A DNA stretch of 64,000 nucleotides from Septoria linicola (lineage: Eukaryota; Ascomycota; Dothideomycetes; Mycosphaerellales; Mycosphaerellaceae), in contig CP099430.1 in assembly GCA_024114885.1 (NCBI GenBank), positions 372,001-436,000 on the forward strand, written 5' to 3'. Made by a program: the position numbers and the translations under genes. Shown piece after piece: positions 11,021 through 21,489 of the stretch. Within the stretch, counting starts at the first letter, position 1; each line of letters starts with the position of its first letter. The notes under the pieces were generated by a model, which had not been told where the DNA came from, searched no databases, and saw nothing but the letters and a program-made list of their open reading frames with translations.

Positions 11021-11600
11021 ATATATAGACTCTAACTATGTAATAGATAAGACTAATAGAGTCTTAATCCTTAGATATATCTTCTTCCTTTATAGTATAC
11101 TAATCTCCTAGATAAGTAAGAAGTAGAAATCTATAGCTATATCTATAATAGAAGCTAAATATATAGCTATAAGAGTATATATAAAATAGTTATAGTTCCT
11201 TAGTACTCTTTTAAGAGAGCTTAGATACCTAGAGTTAGTAGGAGAATATTCTTACTAACTAAGGATCCTTAGTAACTAGGAAACTATTACTAGAATTAGA
11301 CTAATTTAGCTAAAAGGTAATAACTAAGCTACTCTTACTTTAGTTAAGGACTTATATGTTTATAACAAGTCTAAATACATTAATATCTTATATAATACTA
11401 TAAGAAAGCTCTAGTAGAATAGACTTATCTCTATAGAATATATAAATATAAAAGAGATAGTAGTAGATAGTCTTACTAAGCTAAAGAATAGACTATAGTT
11501 TTAGGAGTTTATAAGGTAGCTCTACCTTATATAAGAGATATATAAAAGATAACTCCAAGCCTTAGAGTTAGACTAAGAGGGGTTTAAAAGAAAGATTTTA
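11021..11600 (+). pseudogene. RNase H end of Copia-4 pol
   Basis: Plus-strand match to the last part of Copia pol, including the region equal to MEAEYIA of Copia-1 near 11140-11165. It is truncated upstream, riddled with stops and close to RIP-saturated. Confidence 0.85.
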
Positions 11601-12187
11601 GTTACTTAACTCCTCCTTAGTTAGACTTTATAAAGTCCTAAATTCTCTTACTAATATTAGACCTATTACTAACTATAATATTACTATATAGTACCTAGCT
11701 AAACTAGATACCTCCTAAGGCTAAGTACTAGTCGATATTAAAGACCTCCTCTATAGTAGCTATTATCTTCTCTACTAGTATATAGTTACTCTACTCCCTA
11801 GCTTAATATAAGATCTCTATAGCTAAGAATAGTATATCCTAAAGGCTATTAGGGAACTAAAAAGCTATATAGAATATAACTAAGTAGGGGACTAGGCTAT
11901 AAGGAATCTAGAGAGCTATTAGAATTAGCTATAAGAAAGGATAGGGGTAACTTACTAGATAGTCTATATCTTGAATAATCTACTCCTATATAAGAGAGGA
12001 GGAAGATCTTATAGAAGGTATTTCTTTTACCTTTTTGTAGGAGATAGTAGTATAGAAAGTTTATTAGATTAATAGTTAGTACTATCTAGTTATTAGTCTA
12101 AAAAGTAAGTACTTAATAACTAATTAAGATTAGGGCTAGTACTTGAGTATTATAGATAATCTATAGAAAGATCTAACTATATAGTAT

Positions 12188-12196
12188 AAGTAGGAG
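12188..12196 (+). promoter_or_regulatory. Polypurine tract of Copia-4
   Basis: AAGTAGGAG directly before the LTR, as in the full-length copies. Confidence 0.75.
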
Positions 12197-12473
12197 TGTT
12201 AAGAATATATCCTAGATAGTTAGTCTAGATATAGACATTTAAGTATAGTTCTAGATACCTAAGGTATCTACCTAAGGCTTAGTAAGAGGTATATCTTACT
12301 TCTCTTTCTTCTCTTCTTAGATAACTAACTTAATTAACTTTATATTTAGTTTCTAGCATATTACTACTATACTATATATATAAGTTAGTTCAAGATTAAT
12401 CTCCTATTCTTCTTTACTACGCTATACCCTCCTTAACATTATATAGTATATAACACGCTCTCTACTTTTAATA
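12197..12473 (+). repeat. 3' LTR of Copia-4
   Basis: 277 bp from TGTTAAGAATA to CTTTTAATA, the reverse complement of the other Copia LTRs. The next five bases, GAGAC (12474-12478), would be the right target duplication; the left one is not in the window. Confidence 0.93.
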
Positions 12474-13200
12474 GAGACCTATAATTATACTAGTAGAGAG
12501 TAATAGAGATATCTTAGGCGTCTCTACTATAATACTAGAAGTATCTAGTATAGTATCGTCGTCTACTACCTCTATAGCGTAGTTCTCTAATAGCTTACTC
12601 CTATCTATACGACGCTTCGTATTACCTAGTAGCTTAGTCGAGGTAGAGAGGCTCTTACGCTTAAGTAGTATATTATTAATATCTAGGATACTTTATAGCG
12701 CTTCGATACGCTTTAATTATCTAATACGCTTTAACTATATCTTCGTACCTCTTACCTACGCTAGTCTAGAGATTTCCTCGTCGTCTAATATCGCTAGCTA
12801 CTCTAGTAGAACGTCTATAGCGCTAACCTTAGTAGTAGTAAAGTCTATACTACTTATACTAGCGGCCTTCTTATACTAGTAGATTACTTATAGCTAGATA
12901 CCTATAGACTCGATAACTATATATAAGAATAGGTCGATATAAAGACGTAGGTCGTTACGTTAGTCTTCTAGTAGTGTTTTATACTAACGCTTAAGGCTAG
13001 TAAGAGAAAGACTAAGAGTATCTAGTAGAGAATAGTAATCGTAGTTAAACTTTATATTATTAAAGTTCGCTTTCTTTATTAGATAGTCTTTAGTAGAGCG
13101 AATAGCGTTTTAGCTAGCTACGAAGATTAGGTTATAAGTCTATAACTAGTAAGCTAGCGCTAGAGTCGAGGTAGACTTATAGAGCTATCGTAGTATAAGA
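12474..13200 (-). pseudogene. Unknown coding relic Z (downstream of element D)
   Basis: Minus-strand frame with few stops, reading from about 13200 down to the edge of Copia-4. It includes NAIRSTKDYLIKKANF near 13070-13120, a helical stretch with SLTSLKRQYKTLLEDQR near 12960-13020, LDDEEISRLA near 12770 and an acidic end near 12520-12560. The frame is still open at 12474, so Copia-4 appears to interrupt it. It is in the same phase as the long frame right of element A (27957-31550) but not the same as relic Y between them. Long alternating hydrophobic and charged helical segments suggest coiled coil. I do not recognise the family. An ancient frameshift or a separate ORF could explain the phase change near 13200. 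Confidence 0.6.
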
Positions 13201-14590
13201 GCTAGGTAAGGTTAAAGGTTAGACACGCCTTAGGCTCGTAGGCTTAGCGTACGGTATAATTATAGTACGCGTATATATCTAAAAGGAGGTAAGAATTAGT
13301 CTTACGATATTCTAATAGTCTTATTAGAAGGGCGCTCTATATATTACTATATACCTCTTTTATACGTAGCTCGTAGTCGATATAGGCTAGTATACTAGCT
13401 AGATTAGAAACCGTTACCTAAGCGTATAGTAGAATAATACGTTCCTAGAGGCTCTACTTAGATAGATTAATATAGTCTACGTTTTCTAAAAGGTAGTATT
13501 AGGACTTATTATTATAGCCTAGCGCTCTCGTAAGATAGATACTAGAAATAGCGTTCTTGTCTAGTATAGTACTAGGGTTTACGTCTTAAAGTTTATTAAG
13601 AAGAGTTAGGAAAAGATTATCTATAAGAATAATACGTCTACTAGCGATAGCGAGTACTAGCTTACTCTATCTATCGTTTACTATATAGGAGCGTCTAAAG
13701 AGCCGTCGCGTCTTCTATACTATTACTTTACTATCGAAGATTAATAGTTAATAGTTATATAGCGTACTTATAGCGATCTCGTTATTCTAAAGTATATATA
13801 GTAGCTTTCCTACTATCTAGTCGTCGAGGCGCACGCTTATAGATAGAAGTACCTCTACTATAACTATACTAATCGTCTTGAATATTAGTACTATATTACG
13901 ATTATTAGGTTTCTTTATTAGATTAGTATCTAACTAATACTCCTATCTAGGATACTATATACCTAGCTACTAAAGCTAGACGTCCTTTATATAACGAGCG
14001 ACCTTCTTATAGACGTTAGTAGCTTGTCTCGTTCTATAGGTCGTATATAGTAGGCTATTAGTCGCCTCTAAAGTTAGCTAAGTAGTATTCGTCTACTCTA
14101 CCGCTACTAGCTAGATCTTTCTAGTAGCTATAGTAGTAGATATTAATAGGCGTTATCTAGAAGGCTATAGTAGCTCGTCGTCGAAGCTATCTAATTAAGC
14201 GCGCGTCTAGCTAAATAGGTTATTAATAAACTTATAAGTTAGCTTACTCTAGCTAAATAGGTTACTAACGAGCTTATAGGTTAGCTTACGCGATAGCTCG
14301 TCGTTAGAACTAGCTAATTAATCGCGCGCCTAGCTAAATAGGTTACTAACGAGCTTATAGGTTAGCTTACGCGATAGCTAACTATCTAATTTAGCGCTCG
14401 TCTAGCTAAATAGGTCGCTAACGAGCTTATAGGTTAGCTTACGCGACGATACTAGCGAGATCTACGTCTTATAAAGTAGCTAGCGCTTACTACGTCTCTT
14501 AGTCTCCTCGTTAGAATCGCTAGTATATAGACGCGTACGCTTATAACCTAGTCGAGGTAATTATAGATACTCCTTAGAGAGAACTCTCGC
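13190..14590 (-). pseudogene. Unknown coding relic Y with internal 14-codon repeats
   Basis: Minus-strand frame from about 14590 to 13190, offset by one phase from the frames on both sides. It starts with a basic stretch (SNEETKRRSKR near 14490-14530), then has four copies of a 14-codon repeat (14207-14446). A long helical part with NNRNIVLIFKTISIV near 13850-13900 and RALGYNNKS near 13510-13540 follows. Spacing between the repeats is always a multiple of three, which supports coding. The basic stretch could be a nuclear localisation signal, but that is a guess. No known domain was recognised. It may be a separate ORF or part of one long ORF with frameshifts; the sequence alone cannot decide. 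Confidence 0.6.
14207..14446 (-). repeat. Four interspersed 42-bp repeats inside relic Y
   Basis: Core units start at 14207, 14249, 14330 and 14402. The first two are head to tail, the others separated by 39 and 30 bases. Each encodes a version of RKLTYKLVSNLFSQ on the minus strand. All offsets are multiples of three. Confidence 0.85.
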
Positions 14591-14599
14591 TAGGAGAGG

Positions 14600-14793
14600 C
14601 TAGTACTAGTAAATATAGTACTAGCGCTAGTATAGAGTTATATAGCAAATTAGATATCGCTATAAGCTCGAGTCTAGTAACTATACTCTCTAGTATATCG
14701 ATAGTATCTCGCTCGATATCTAAGAAGGTTAGAAATTTAGACTAGAAAGAGTTAACTAAGCTAGTACGTCGAGTATACGTCTAGCTAAGGTAG
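14600..14793 (-). pseudogene. Left end of unknown relic X (continues from 27957)
   Basis: When element A is removed, the minus-strand frame coming from 27957 continues here without a phase change. It includes FLTFLDIERDTIDILES near 14690-14740. The frame becomes poor near 14590, where relic Y starts in another phase. Confidence 0.5.
14790..14793. repeat. Target-site duplication GTAG, left copy (element A)
   Basis: GTAG is repeated at 27957-27960. The common stretch can be read as GTAGT, so the duplication may be 4 or 5 bp, depending on where the LTR ends are set. Confidence 0.75.
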
Positions 14794-15073
14794 TAGTAAG
14801 GCAAAGGCCTACCTATATACCGTGCTTAGTAGTTTTAGTATAAAAGCAAAGTAGTAGCTCGTTTCTAAGATAGGAATGTTTACTCTACTTGATTAATTTA
14901 ATGTCCTACGGTCCTAGTATAAGGCTCTTAGTCCTAGAGCTACTATTTTAAGCTCGTTACTACTATTTAATTAACGTATTACAAGACTATTACTATCCGA
15001 ACAGGTCTTGTTCTATAGTAACTACTCTTATACCTACCTAGAGGGTTAGTATTAGGGTAGTTATTATCTATTA
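14794..15073 (+). repeat. 5' LTR of element A
   Basis: 280 bp, matched by 27677-27956 with only scattered transitions. The ends read TAGTAAGG and CTATTA, consistent with original TG...CA ends after RIP. It contains a TATA box and a 7-bp inverted repeat (14981-14987 with 15005-15011). Confidence 0.95.
14839..14846 (+). promoter_or_regulatory. TATA box in the 5' LTR of element A
   Basis: TATAAAAG, also present at 27722-27729 and, reversed, at 49193-49200 in element B. It is a likely promoter element, and the motif holds no CA or TG, so RIP could not change it. Confidence 0.65.
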
Positions 15074-16010
15074 ATAGAGCCGAAGGTAGAGCTATCTCTT
15101 CTCTCTTATACTAGGTCTAGAAGCGTAGAGGGTAGATAGTAGCCTTAAAGCGAGAACTAACGTACTATAAACATTAGTAAGAGGCCTAAAGGAGCCTACG
15201 CGAGAGGCGACTTAAAGAGCTATAATAATATAGAAGCTAAACCTCTAGTACCTCTTAGTATAGATCTATTCGGCGATTATCGTATAGATAGTAAGGCGAC
15301 TTACTATATCGGAGATTTACTTAGGGTCTCTATACCTATAATAGTCTTCGATTAGACCCCGGTTTAGTATAAAAACGCCCTCGTTTAGATAGCGTAGAGG
15401 CTATAGGATAGGCTAGACCCGTCTAGGCAATCTCGTATCCTCTAGTATATAGATCGCTTAGAATAAGCCCTAGTACGGCGTTAGACGCTAATCGTTTAGC
15501 TAAGGACACTAATTACGTCTAAGGCCCTAGACCTAGTATATAGTATAGGCTAACGAGATATTATACTACTATAGTTACTTAGTAGATTACCTAAATAAGT
15601 AAGACGAACGCGCCTAGCTATAAACGGTCGAACTATACGACACGACATACCTTACTTATTAGGCACAATTAATACAGCCCTAGTATTATAAGAAAAGTAT
15701 AACGTTTACCTTCTAATAGCTAATAAAAATTTAGACTCTTGTTTTTTTAGTTATCGTTTTAAACGATAACTATATTTTATTTAAAAACCTTAATTAAGGA
15801 GAGTATAATACACTCTTAGAATATCTTCGAACGAGCTCTATAAGTGAATTAGTATCTACTAGCCGGCCTCAAACACTAGATAGTAGCTTATCTAACTAAC
15901 TTAATAAGTAAATTCGAAGATTACTAGTAAAGCTACTATCTACTTTTACTTTATTCCCTCTACTAGACAACGATATATCTATAGAAGTAGAGGACTAAGG
16001 AGGTACTAAC
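15074..16010 (+). other. Leader of element A
   Basis: About 940 bases between the LTR and Gag. A TAGAGCCGAAGG stretch begins at 15075, one base after the LTR; read as a RIP-altered TGG start it could be a tRNA-3'-end primer-binding site, but I could not assign the tRNA. Otherwise I see no coherent long frame and no recognisable motif. Confidence 0.4.
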
Positions 16011-16019
16011 CTTAACCCT

Positions 16020-18200
16020 AATACTAATATCTTTTAAGGACCGAACTTAAGAGGTAGACTATCTATAGCGTAGTTCTAGCTACTTATAGAGACTATCTAA
16101 GTAACCTAAAGCTAGAAGGTAATTATCGCTTAGGTTCCGCTACTACCTAGCTCGGACTAGAATCCCTTCTTTAATAGAGAAAACGTAACCGAGTATATTA
16201 AGCGCTTTAAAGCACTATATAGGAACTACGCTATTCTACTCGTTAATAATAATAAGTAGCTTTATAAGAAGTTACTTACTTAGGTTACGGTTGTCTAACG
16301 TAGACGATACTAGCGCCTTAATAGTTTCTATAATCGAAACTACGCTAAGTTCAAAGAGTCGATTATTAAGGAATACTAAAAGTACGATAATATATATATA
16401 CTCGGAAACCGCTACTATATAGAGAACCTTTATAAGGTCGACTATAGCGAGGATAATAATCTCTTAGAGTACTTGAGGCAGTTTATACTCTACTCTAATA
16501 CTATGCCTACTTCGTATATAGACGAGCGTTCTTATACTCTTCTATTCGTATAAGGCCTTCTATTTCGTTTTAGTAAGAGACTCTAGGCCTATCTTAGGTT
16601 AGACCTTAATAATAGTAACTTGGATTATAGTAAGCTCTTAAAGACAGCCTAGCGTTAGATTAATAGTAATAAGGACTTTAAATTAGAAGTATATAACAAA
16701 GGTAGTAGAGATATTTAGTAGTTATATGAAGTAGTAAAGAAGTCCGCTCTAAGACTAAACTCTAAGTTTAAGGCTAGAGAAACGGTAGTCTATAAAGGCT
16801 ATAAACTAGTAAGCGTCGATAATATTACCGCTAGTATATAAGACCTCGTAATTACTACGATTCGTCGACTCGAAGAAGGAGGTCTATAGCTACTACGCTC
16901 GTTAATAGGATAGTAGGCGAAGTCTTACGATTACGACTATCTATATATTCTAAGGCCTACTTATAGGTAGGAGGTTTCGATTAACTTAGCTACGATAGAT
17001 AATAGGTTAATAATTAAGGCCTATATAGCGATCGCTCTAAAGATTTCAGGTTATTAGATATATAGGCTCGAAGGCTATATAGCTGTAAACTATAAGTACC
17101 TATAGTAGTTCGAGACTAAGGGCTTAATATATAGAGATCTAAAGACCGGTATTATATACTATAGAACGCCTCGCCTAGGTATAGAAAAGATATAGTACTA
17201 CTAGGATAAGGAACTACTAAAGCTGTTCGTATTAATAGGAGTATTAGAGTAGCGCTATAGAAAGATTAATCTTGAAAATATAGATCGTTTATTAACGCTA
17301 AGAGCGAGCTAGTAGAGGATAGCGAACAAGATAGCTAGTATCGACGGTCCTATTAATATCAGCTAAGTTACTTCTATTACCTAGAAGGATTAGGACGACC
17401 TAATCGGCGCCTACGTAGCTAGAGATAGCGTAAAGACAAAGCGGAACCTAAATCCTTCTCGTCTAGTTAGAGGATAGCTAATAGGAGTATAGAAACGGAT
17501 TACGACCTAGGCTATAGCTATAAGAACCCGCGCTTATCGTTACTCTCGTATTAAAGAGGTTAAAGATAAAAACTAGCTAGCTCCTTACCTTATAGATATA
17601 GGAGAGTTAGAGGATTCTTAAACTTAGAGACGTAATAACGATAAGATCGAGAATAAGTAGATATACGACTACCTAAATAGTCTACTAGTTCTAGTCGCTC
17701 CTACGTATACTTAGAAGCGTAAGAAGGTAAAGGAGCCTTCGAAGACCAAGTATATAGATAACTACCTTCGAGCTACGTACGCTAATAATAACGCTAACGT
17801 CTTCTAGATAGACAAAATACTCGAATCTAAGGTCTAATTAAGCTTAGCGGAGATTATTCTCTATAGCGAGCAAGCGTCGTATTCCTTATAGGGTCGTATT
17901 CTAAACGATACGGATCTACGTAAGAAGCTTAATAAGCTCTATATAAAGAAGCGTACGAATAGAGGTAGCGGAGCTAAGATTAGCGTATATTCCTTACTAT
18001 CTAAAGCCTTTAGTAAGTAGGTAGAGGAGGAGCTAACGAAAGCTGTCTTAGCGACTAATATTAAGGCCTTCTAGGCTACTACTATAGTAATTAATATAGT
18101 GAAGCCTAGACCCGCTTCTAAGCTTTATAAGTAGACTAATAATATCCTTCTATTATTTAATAATATCTATTAGATTGTTCTAAGTATCTACGTGCCTACG
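16020..18200 (+). pseudogene. Gag of element A
   Basis: Long plus-strand frame with RIP stops. It contains VTEYIKRFKALYRNY near 16190-16235 and a RQF motif with LLEYLRQFILYS near 16460-16495, both typical of capsid parts in this fungal Gypsy family. Lys/Arg-rich polar regions follow from about 17400 on. I could not place a zinc knuckle; if it existed its Cys/His codons are now probably Tyr. There is no intact start codon, and the true N-terminus is uncertain. Confidence 0.75.
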
Positions 18201-18520
18201 AAGTATAGACCTCGAATAATAGCTTATAAGTCTTTAATCGACGAAGGGGCTAAGTTAATAATTATACCGATCGAATACGTTTAGAAGCTTTAAGTTAGTA
18301 TAACCCCTCTTAGTAATATTACTATAGGAGGAGTCGAAGGCAAGGTTACTTTTATTAGATACTACCTAGAGGTATTAATCGATACCTTTAGCGTAAGAGT
18401 TACGATACGATTTCTAGTCTTACTAGCGAACGGCCCGATCTTACTTAGCCGACTATAGACGCGGCGTATACGCCTAGCTTCTAAGAACTATAATAATAGC
18501 TCTTAGGAGAGCTTAATTAG
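18200..18520 (+). pseudogene. Protease region of element A
   Basis: The plus-strand frame contains KSLIDEGAK followed by LIIIP near 18230-18270, then ITIGGVEGKV near 18320-18350. LIDEGA resembles an aspartic protease active site with Asp-x-Gly-Ala. Position between Gag and RT fits. Stops interrupt the frame. Confidence 0.65.
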
Positions 18521-19650
18521 TACTTTAGACAGCCGTATTATTATATTCACTAGTTTTAATAGCTATAGTAATATACGTACTATAGAACAAGTCCTAGGAA
18601 AAGCTAGAGTACCGAGGAACTAGCTCTAGTCGACAGTACGAGTTTAGTAGGAGCTCTAATACGTGTATCGCGTCTAGGTTTAGTAGAAGTTAGTATCTAA
18701 ACTCTAACTTTTAGTAATTATTAGCTAAAGAATATAGAGTATACTATCGAGGACTCTAGATCTTATAATAGCGAGGAGCGGAGAGAGGGATTATAAGCTT
18801 TTTAAGCTTCTACTACTCTTTCCGTATAAGGTTTAGTAGTTAGAGGTAAAAACTCTACTTAGAAGAGTTAGCTAGTAGAACGTTCTATAGTTACCTTTTT
18901 AAACGATAATTACGTTATACCTCCTATACTATACTTTAAACTATACTAGTAGTATAGATAGATAAGCGATTAGTACTAGTATTCGTTTATAGTTACTAAT
19001 AGCTCTAAACTCCTAGAGAATCAAGTCTTTAACTACCTTACGTAGTAGTTATCGTATATAAAGGTAATTTACTTTAGGGACTATTTTATAGTAGACTTAA
19101 TTAGATAAAGCACCTCTCTATAATAGTAGCTCGAACTATTAAGACAGGTTAATTATAGCTAGACTTAAACATAGTATAACTATCTCGTAGTAGTAGCTAT
19201 CGAAAATAATATTACTAAATTCAGCTAAAATAGTCGACTTAAGAAGCTTTTACTAGCTACTAGCGAAGCTAAGCTAGTTTATACTAGCGAGCGAGACTTA
19301 TACTAGGGTATTAGGTATAGTTTTAAAGATACTATACTAGTATCTTAATCGAGCTAGGGTTCGAATTATAGAGGCGAATACTTGATAATTACCCGTAGTA
19401 AGCTTAGAGAGGCGGAGCTAGCTATCTAAGAACCTAGACTCTACGACGAGGTTATTTCCGATAAAGTAGACGACGAGCTTAGCGAAGAGACGTACGTTAT
19501 CTCGGCCGCTATTAATATAGTAGTAGAGAAAGCCTATAATAAAGAAGCTACGAGGTAGTAGAAGCTAGATAATTGTATTAGCGCCTATACTCTTTATAAG
19601 CGAGTTACTAATAAGATTAAACTAGTAAATGCTGATATTACTATAACTAA
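18520..19650 (+). pseudogene. Protease to RT linker of element A
   Basis: A polar stretch in which a frame can be followed with more stops than its neighbours and probable phase changes. No domain was recognised. Gypsy B keeps the equivalent part from about 63640 to the window edge. Confidence 0.45.
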
Positions 19651-20650
19651 TAGCTTAAATCCTAGTAGATTAAAGGACTAGCGACGGACTTATATTAAGA
19701 AGGAAGTAGCTATACTACCTAGTACTAGACCTTATAATAGTAAGTACTTAACTAAGAGGTTCTTAGCGATCGAGCCTAGATTACACCTTACGCCTAAACA
19801 GCTTATAAAGTTCAAACCTAGTATAGAACTACTACTAAAGGAGCTGGATTTGTTATACTATATACTAAGGAATCGAGAAGCTGCCTTTACGTAGGACTTT
19901 ACGTATTTAGGCTAAATTAATCCTAATATTACTCTACTATAGAAGATCTAGACAGTTCCTTACGAGCTATAGTAGTATCTAGGCTTCAAGCTAAACCTAT
20001 CTCTACGATACGTCGTAGAAGACATACTAAGATAACGAATCTAAGCTAGAACTCTTAAGCTATACTACAGTACTTATCGAAACCTATACTTCCTTATTAG
20101 TAAGAAGATAGAGGTAGGTAAGCTAAAGAAGTATTAGTTAATTAACGTAGCTTAGAAGTTTAATTAAGTTACTATAAGAGATTCGAACTTACTACTCGAC
20201 ACTAAGGGTTTCTCTAAGGACTTTACTAGTTACGCGCTAGCCTCGTTAGTTAATATCTTCTCTAGATATAACTAAATCCTACTCGATAAATTATATAGAG
20301 ACCTTATAGGCTTCGACTTACTACTAGAACTATTATAGTAGATAACGTTACTATAAGGAGCTACGAATTCTATTACCTAGTTCGTTCGTATTATTAATCA
20401 AGTACTTATAGAGTATGTCTCGTATAAGGTATAGCCGTTCCTTAATAATATTAGTATTAAAGAGCCTAAGACGAAGTACGATAGTAAAGAGGTTAAACCT
20501 AGCCTCTACTATTACGTTATTAAACATATTATAGCTATAGACGACGTTCTCTATAATATAGAACGAGCTAATATAACCGTGGCTTTTAATAAGCTATAGC
20601 TCTATTACGAACAACTAGTAATCGTTAGTTACCTTACTAGTATCGATAGT
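19650..20650 (+). pseudogene. Reverse transcriptase of element A
   Basis: RT of the fungal Gypsy type. Landmarks are YRNLYFLISKK near 20080-20110, LINVAQKFN near 20135-20165, GATNSITQFVRIINQ near 20355-20400 and the catalytic box at 20438-20449. The box now reads Phe-Leu-Asn-Asn where the family has FLDD; both Asp to Asn changes are TG-to-TA products. Downstream, KEPKTKYDSKEVKP follows near 20460-20500. The frame continues into RNase H and integrase in the same phase. In-frame stops are scattered. Confidence 0.93.
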
Positions 20651-21480
20651 CGCTATCTAGACTTCGTAAGAGTAGCGAAGATTAAGAAATAGCCGACGCT
20701 AGAGAATTAGAAGGAGGTTCGAATCTTCCTCGACGTAGTTACGTACTACTACGTCTAGGTTAAAGGTTTTACGATTATCCTTACTCTACTCTTTAAACTC
20801 TTATAGAAGGATACTAAGTTTTAATAGACTACTAAACACTAACTAGCTAAAGACGTCGTCTTAAAGGTACTAGTTTCAGCTCTAGCTCTAGTTACTCTTA
20901 ACTATAGAGAAGGAATAGGACTTATTATCGTAGGCGTAGATTCGAGTAGTAAAGGTTAGGGATATACGCTTTCCTAATATAATCGAGACGAGCTACTTCT
21001 CTACTATCTAGTTCGATATAAGTCTAGCCTATTTAACCTAGTAGAGGTTAAGTACGATACTAGAAAGCGCGAATACCTTAGTATACTAAAGGTATTAAAA
21101 AAGCTAAAACTATAGCTATTTAGAGTATACTTCTAACTAGAGATTAATATAAATACCCTTGTTTACTAGCTTAATAAAGCTGCCTCTAATTTACCGAATA
21201 TAGTAATAACGCGCTAGCTAGTATAGATCTATCTCTTCGACTTTAACATTATATATATTCCTAGTAAGAAGTATATAGCTCTAGATTCGTTATTAAGGAA
21301 GCCTACTATGCCTAAAGATATAGAGGCTATAGAATAGGAAGAAGACGTAGATCTAATAATTAACGAGTAATTCTTCGATACCTTTTACGTTAACGCCTTC
21401 TTCGTACGAGTAATTTAGAGCGAGCTACCTACGATCGATAGGATCTACTCTTAGGAGTTAATAAATATCGCTTTCATACT
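20650..21480 (+). pseudogene. RNase H region of element A
   Basis: Same phase as RT. It contains IGLIIVGVDSSSKG near 20910-20955, the place of the first RNase H acidic residue, followed by VEYDTRKREYLSILKVLKKL-like residues near 21045-21110. This part would degrade the RNA strand of the hybrid. Several TAG/TAA codons are present. Confidence 0.82.
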
Positions 21481-21489
21481 TATATAGAT

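Larger units (their letters stand above)
11021..12473 (+). mobile_element. Copia-4: 3' part of a Copia element on the plus strand
   Basis: 1453 bp matching, in reverse complement, the RNase H end, 3' untranslated region, polypurine tract and LTR of Copia-1. Sequence identity starts suddenly at about 11021 inside the RNase H region, directly beside the presumed 5' end of element E. The simplest reading is that E inserted into this Copia copy, whose 5' part lies beyond the window's left edge. Almost no CA or TG is left, so it was heavily hit by RIP. Confidence 0.92.

Noticed and set aside
14207..14446. CRISPR array
   Set aside because: Repeats are few, spaced unevenly by multiples of three, and lie in a coding relic of a eukaryotic element.
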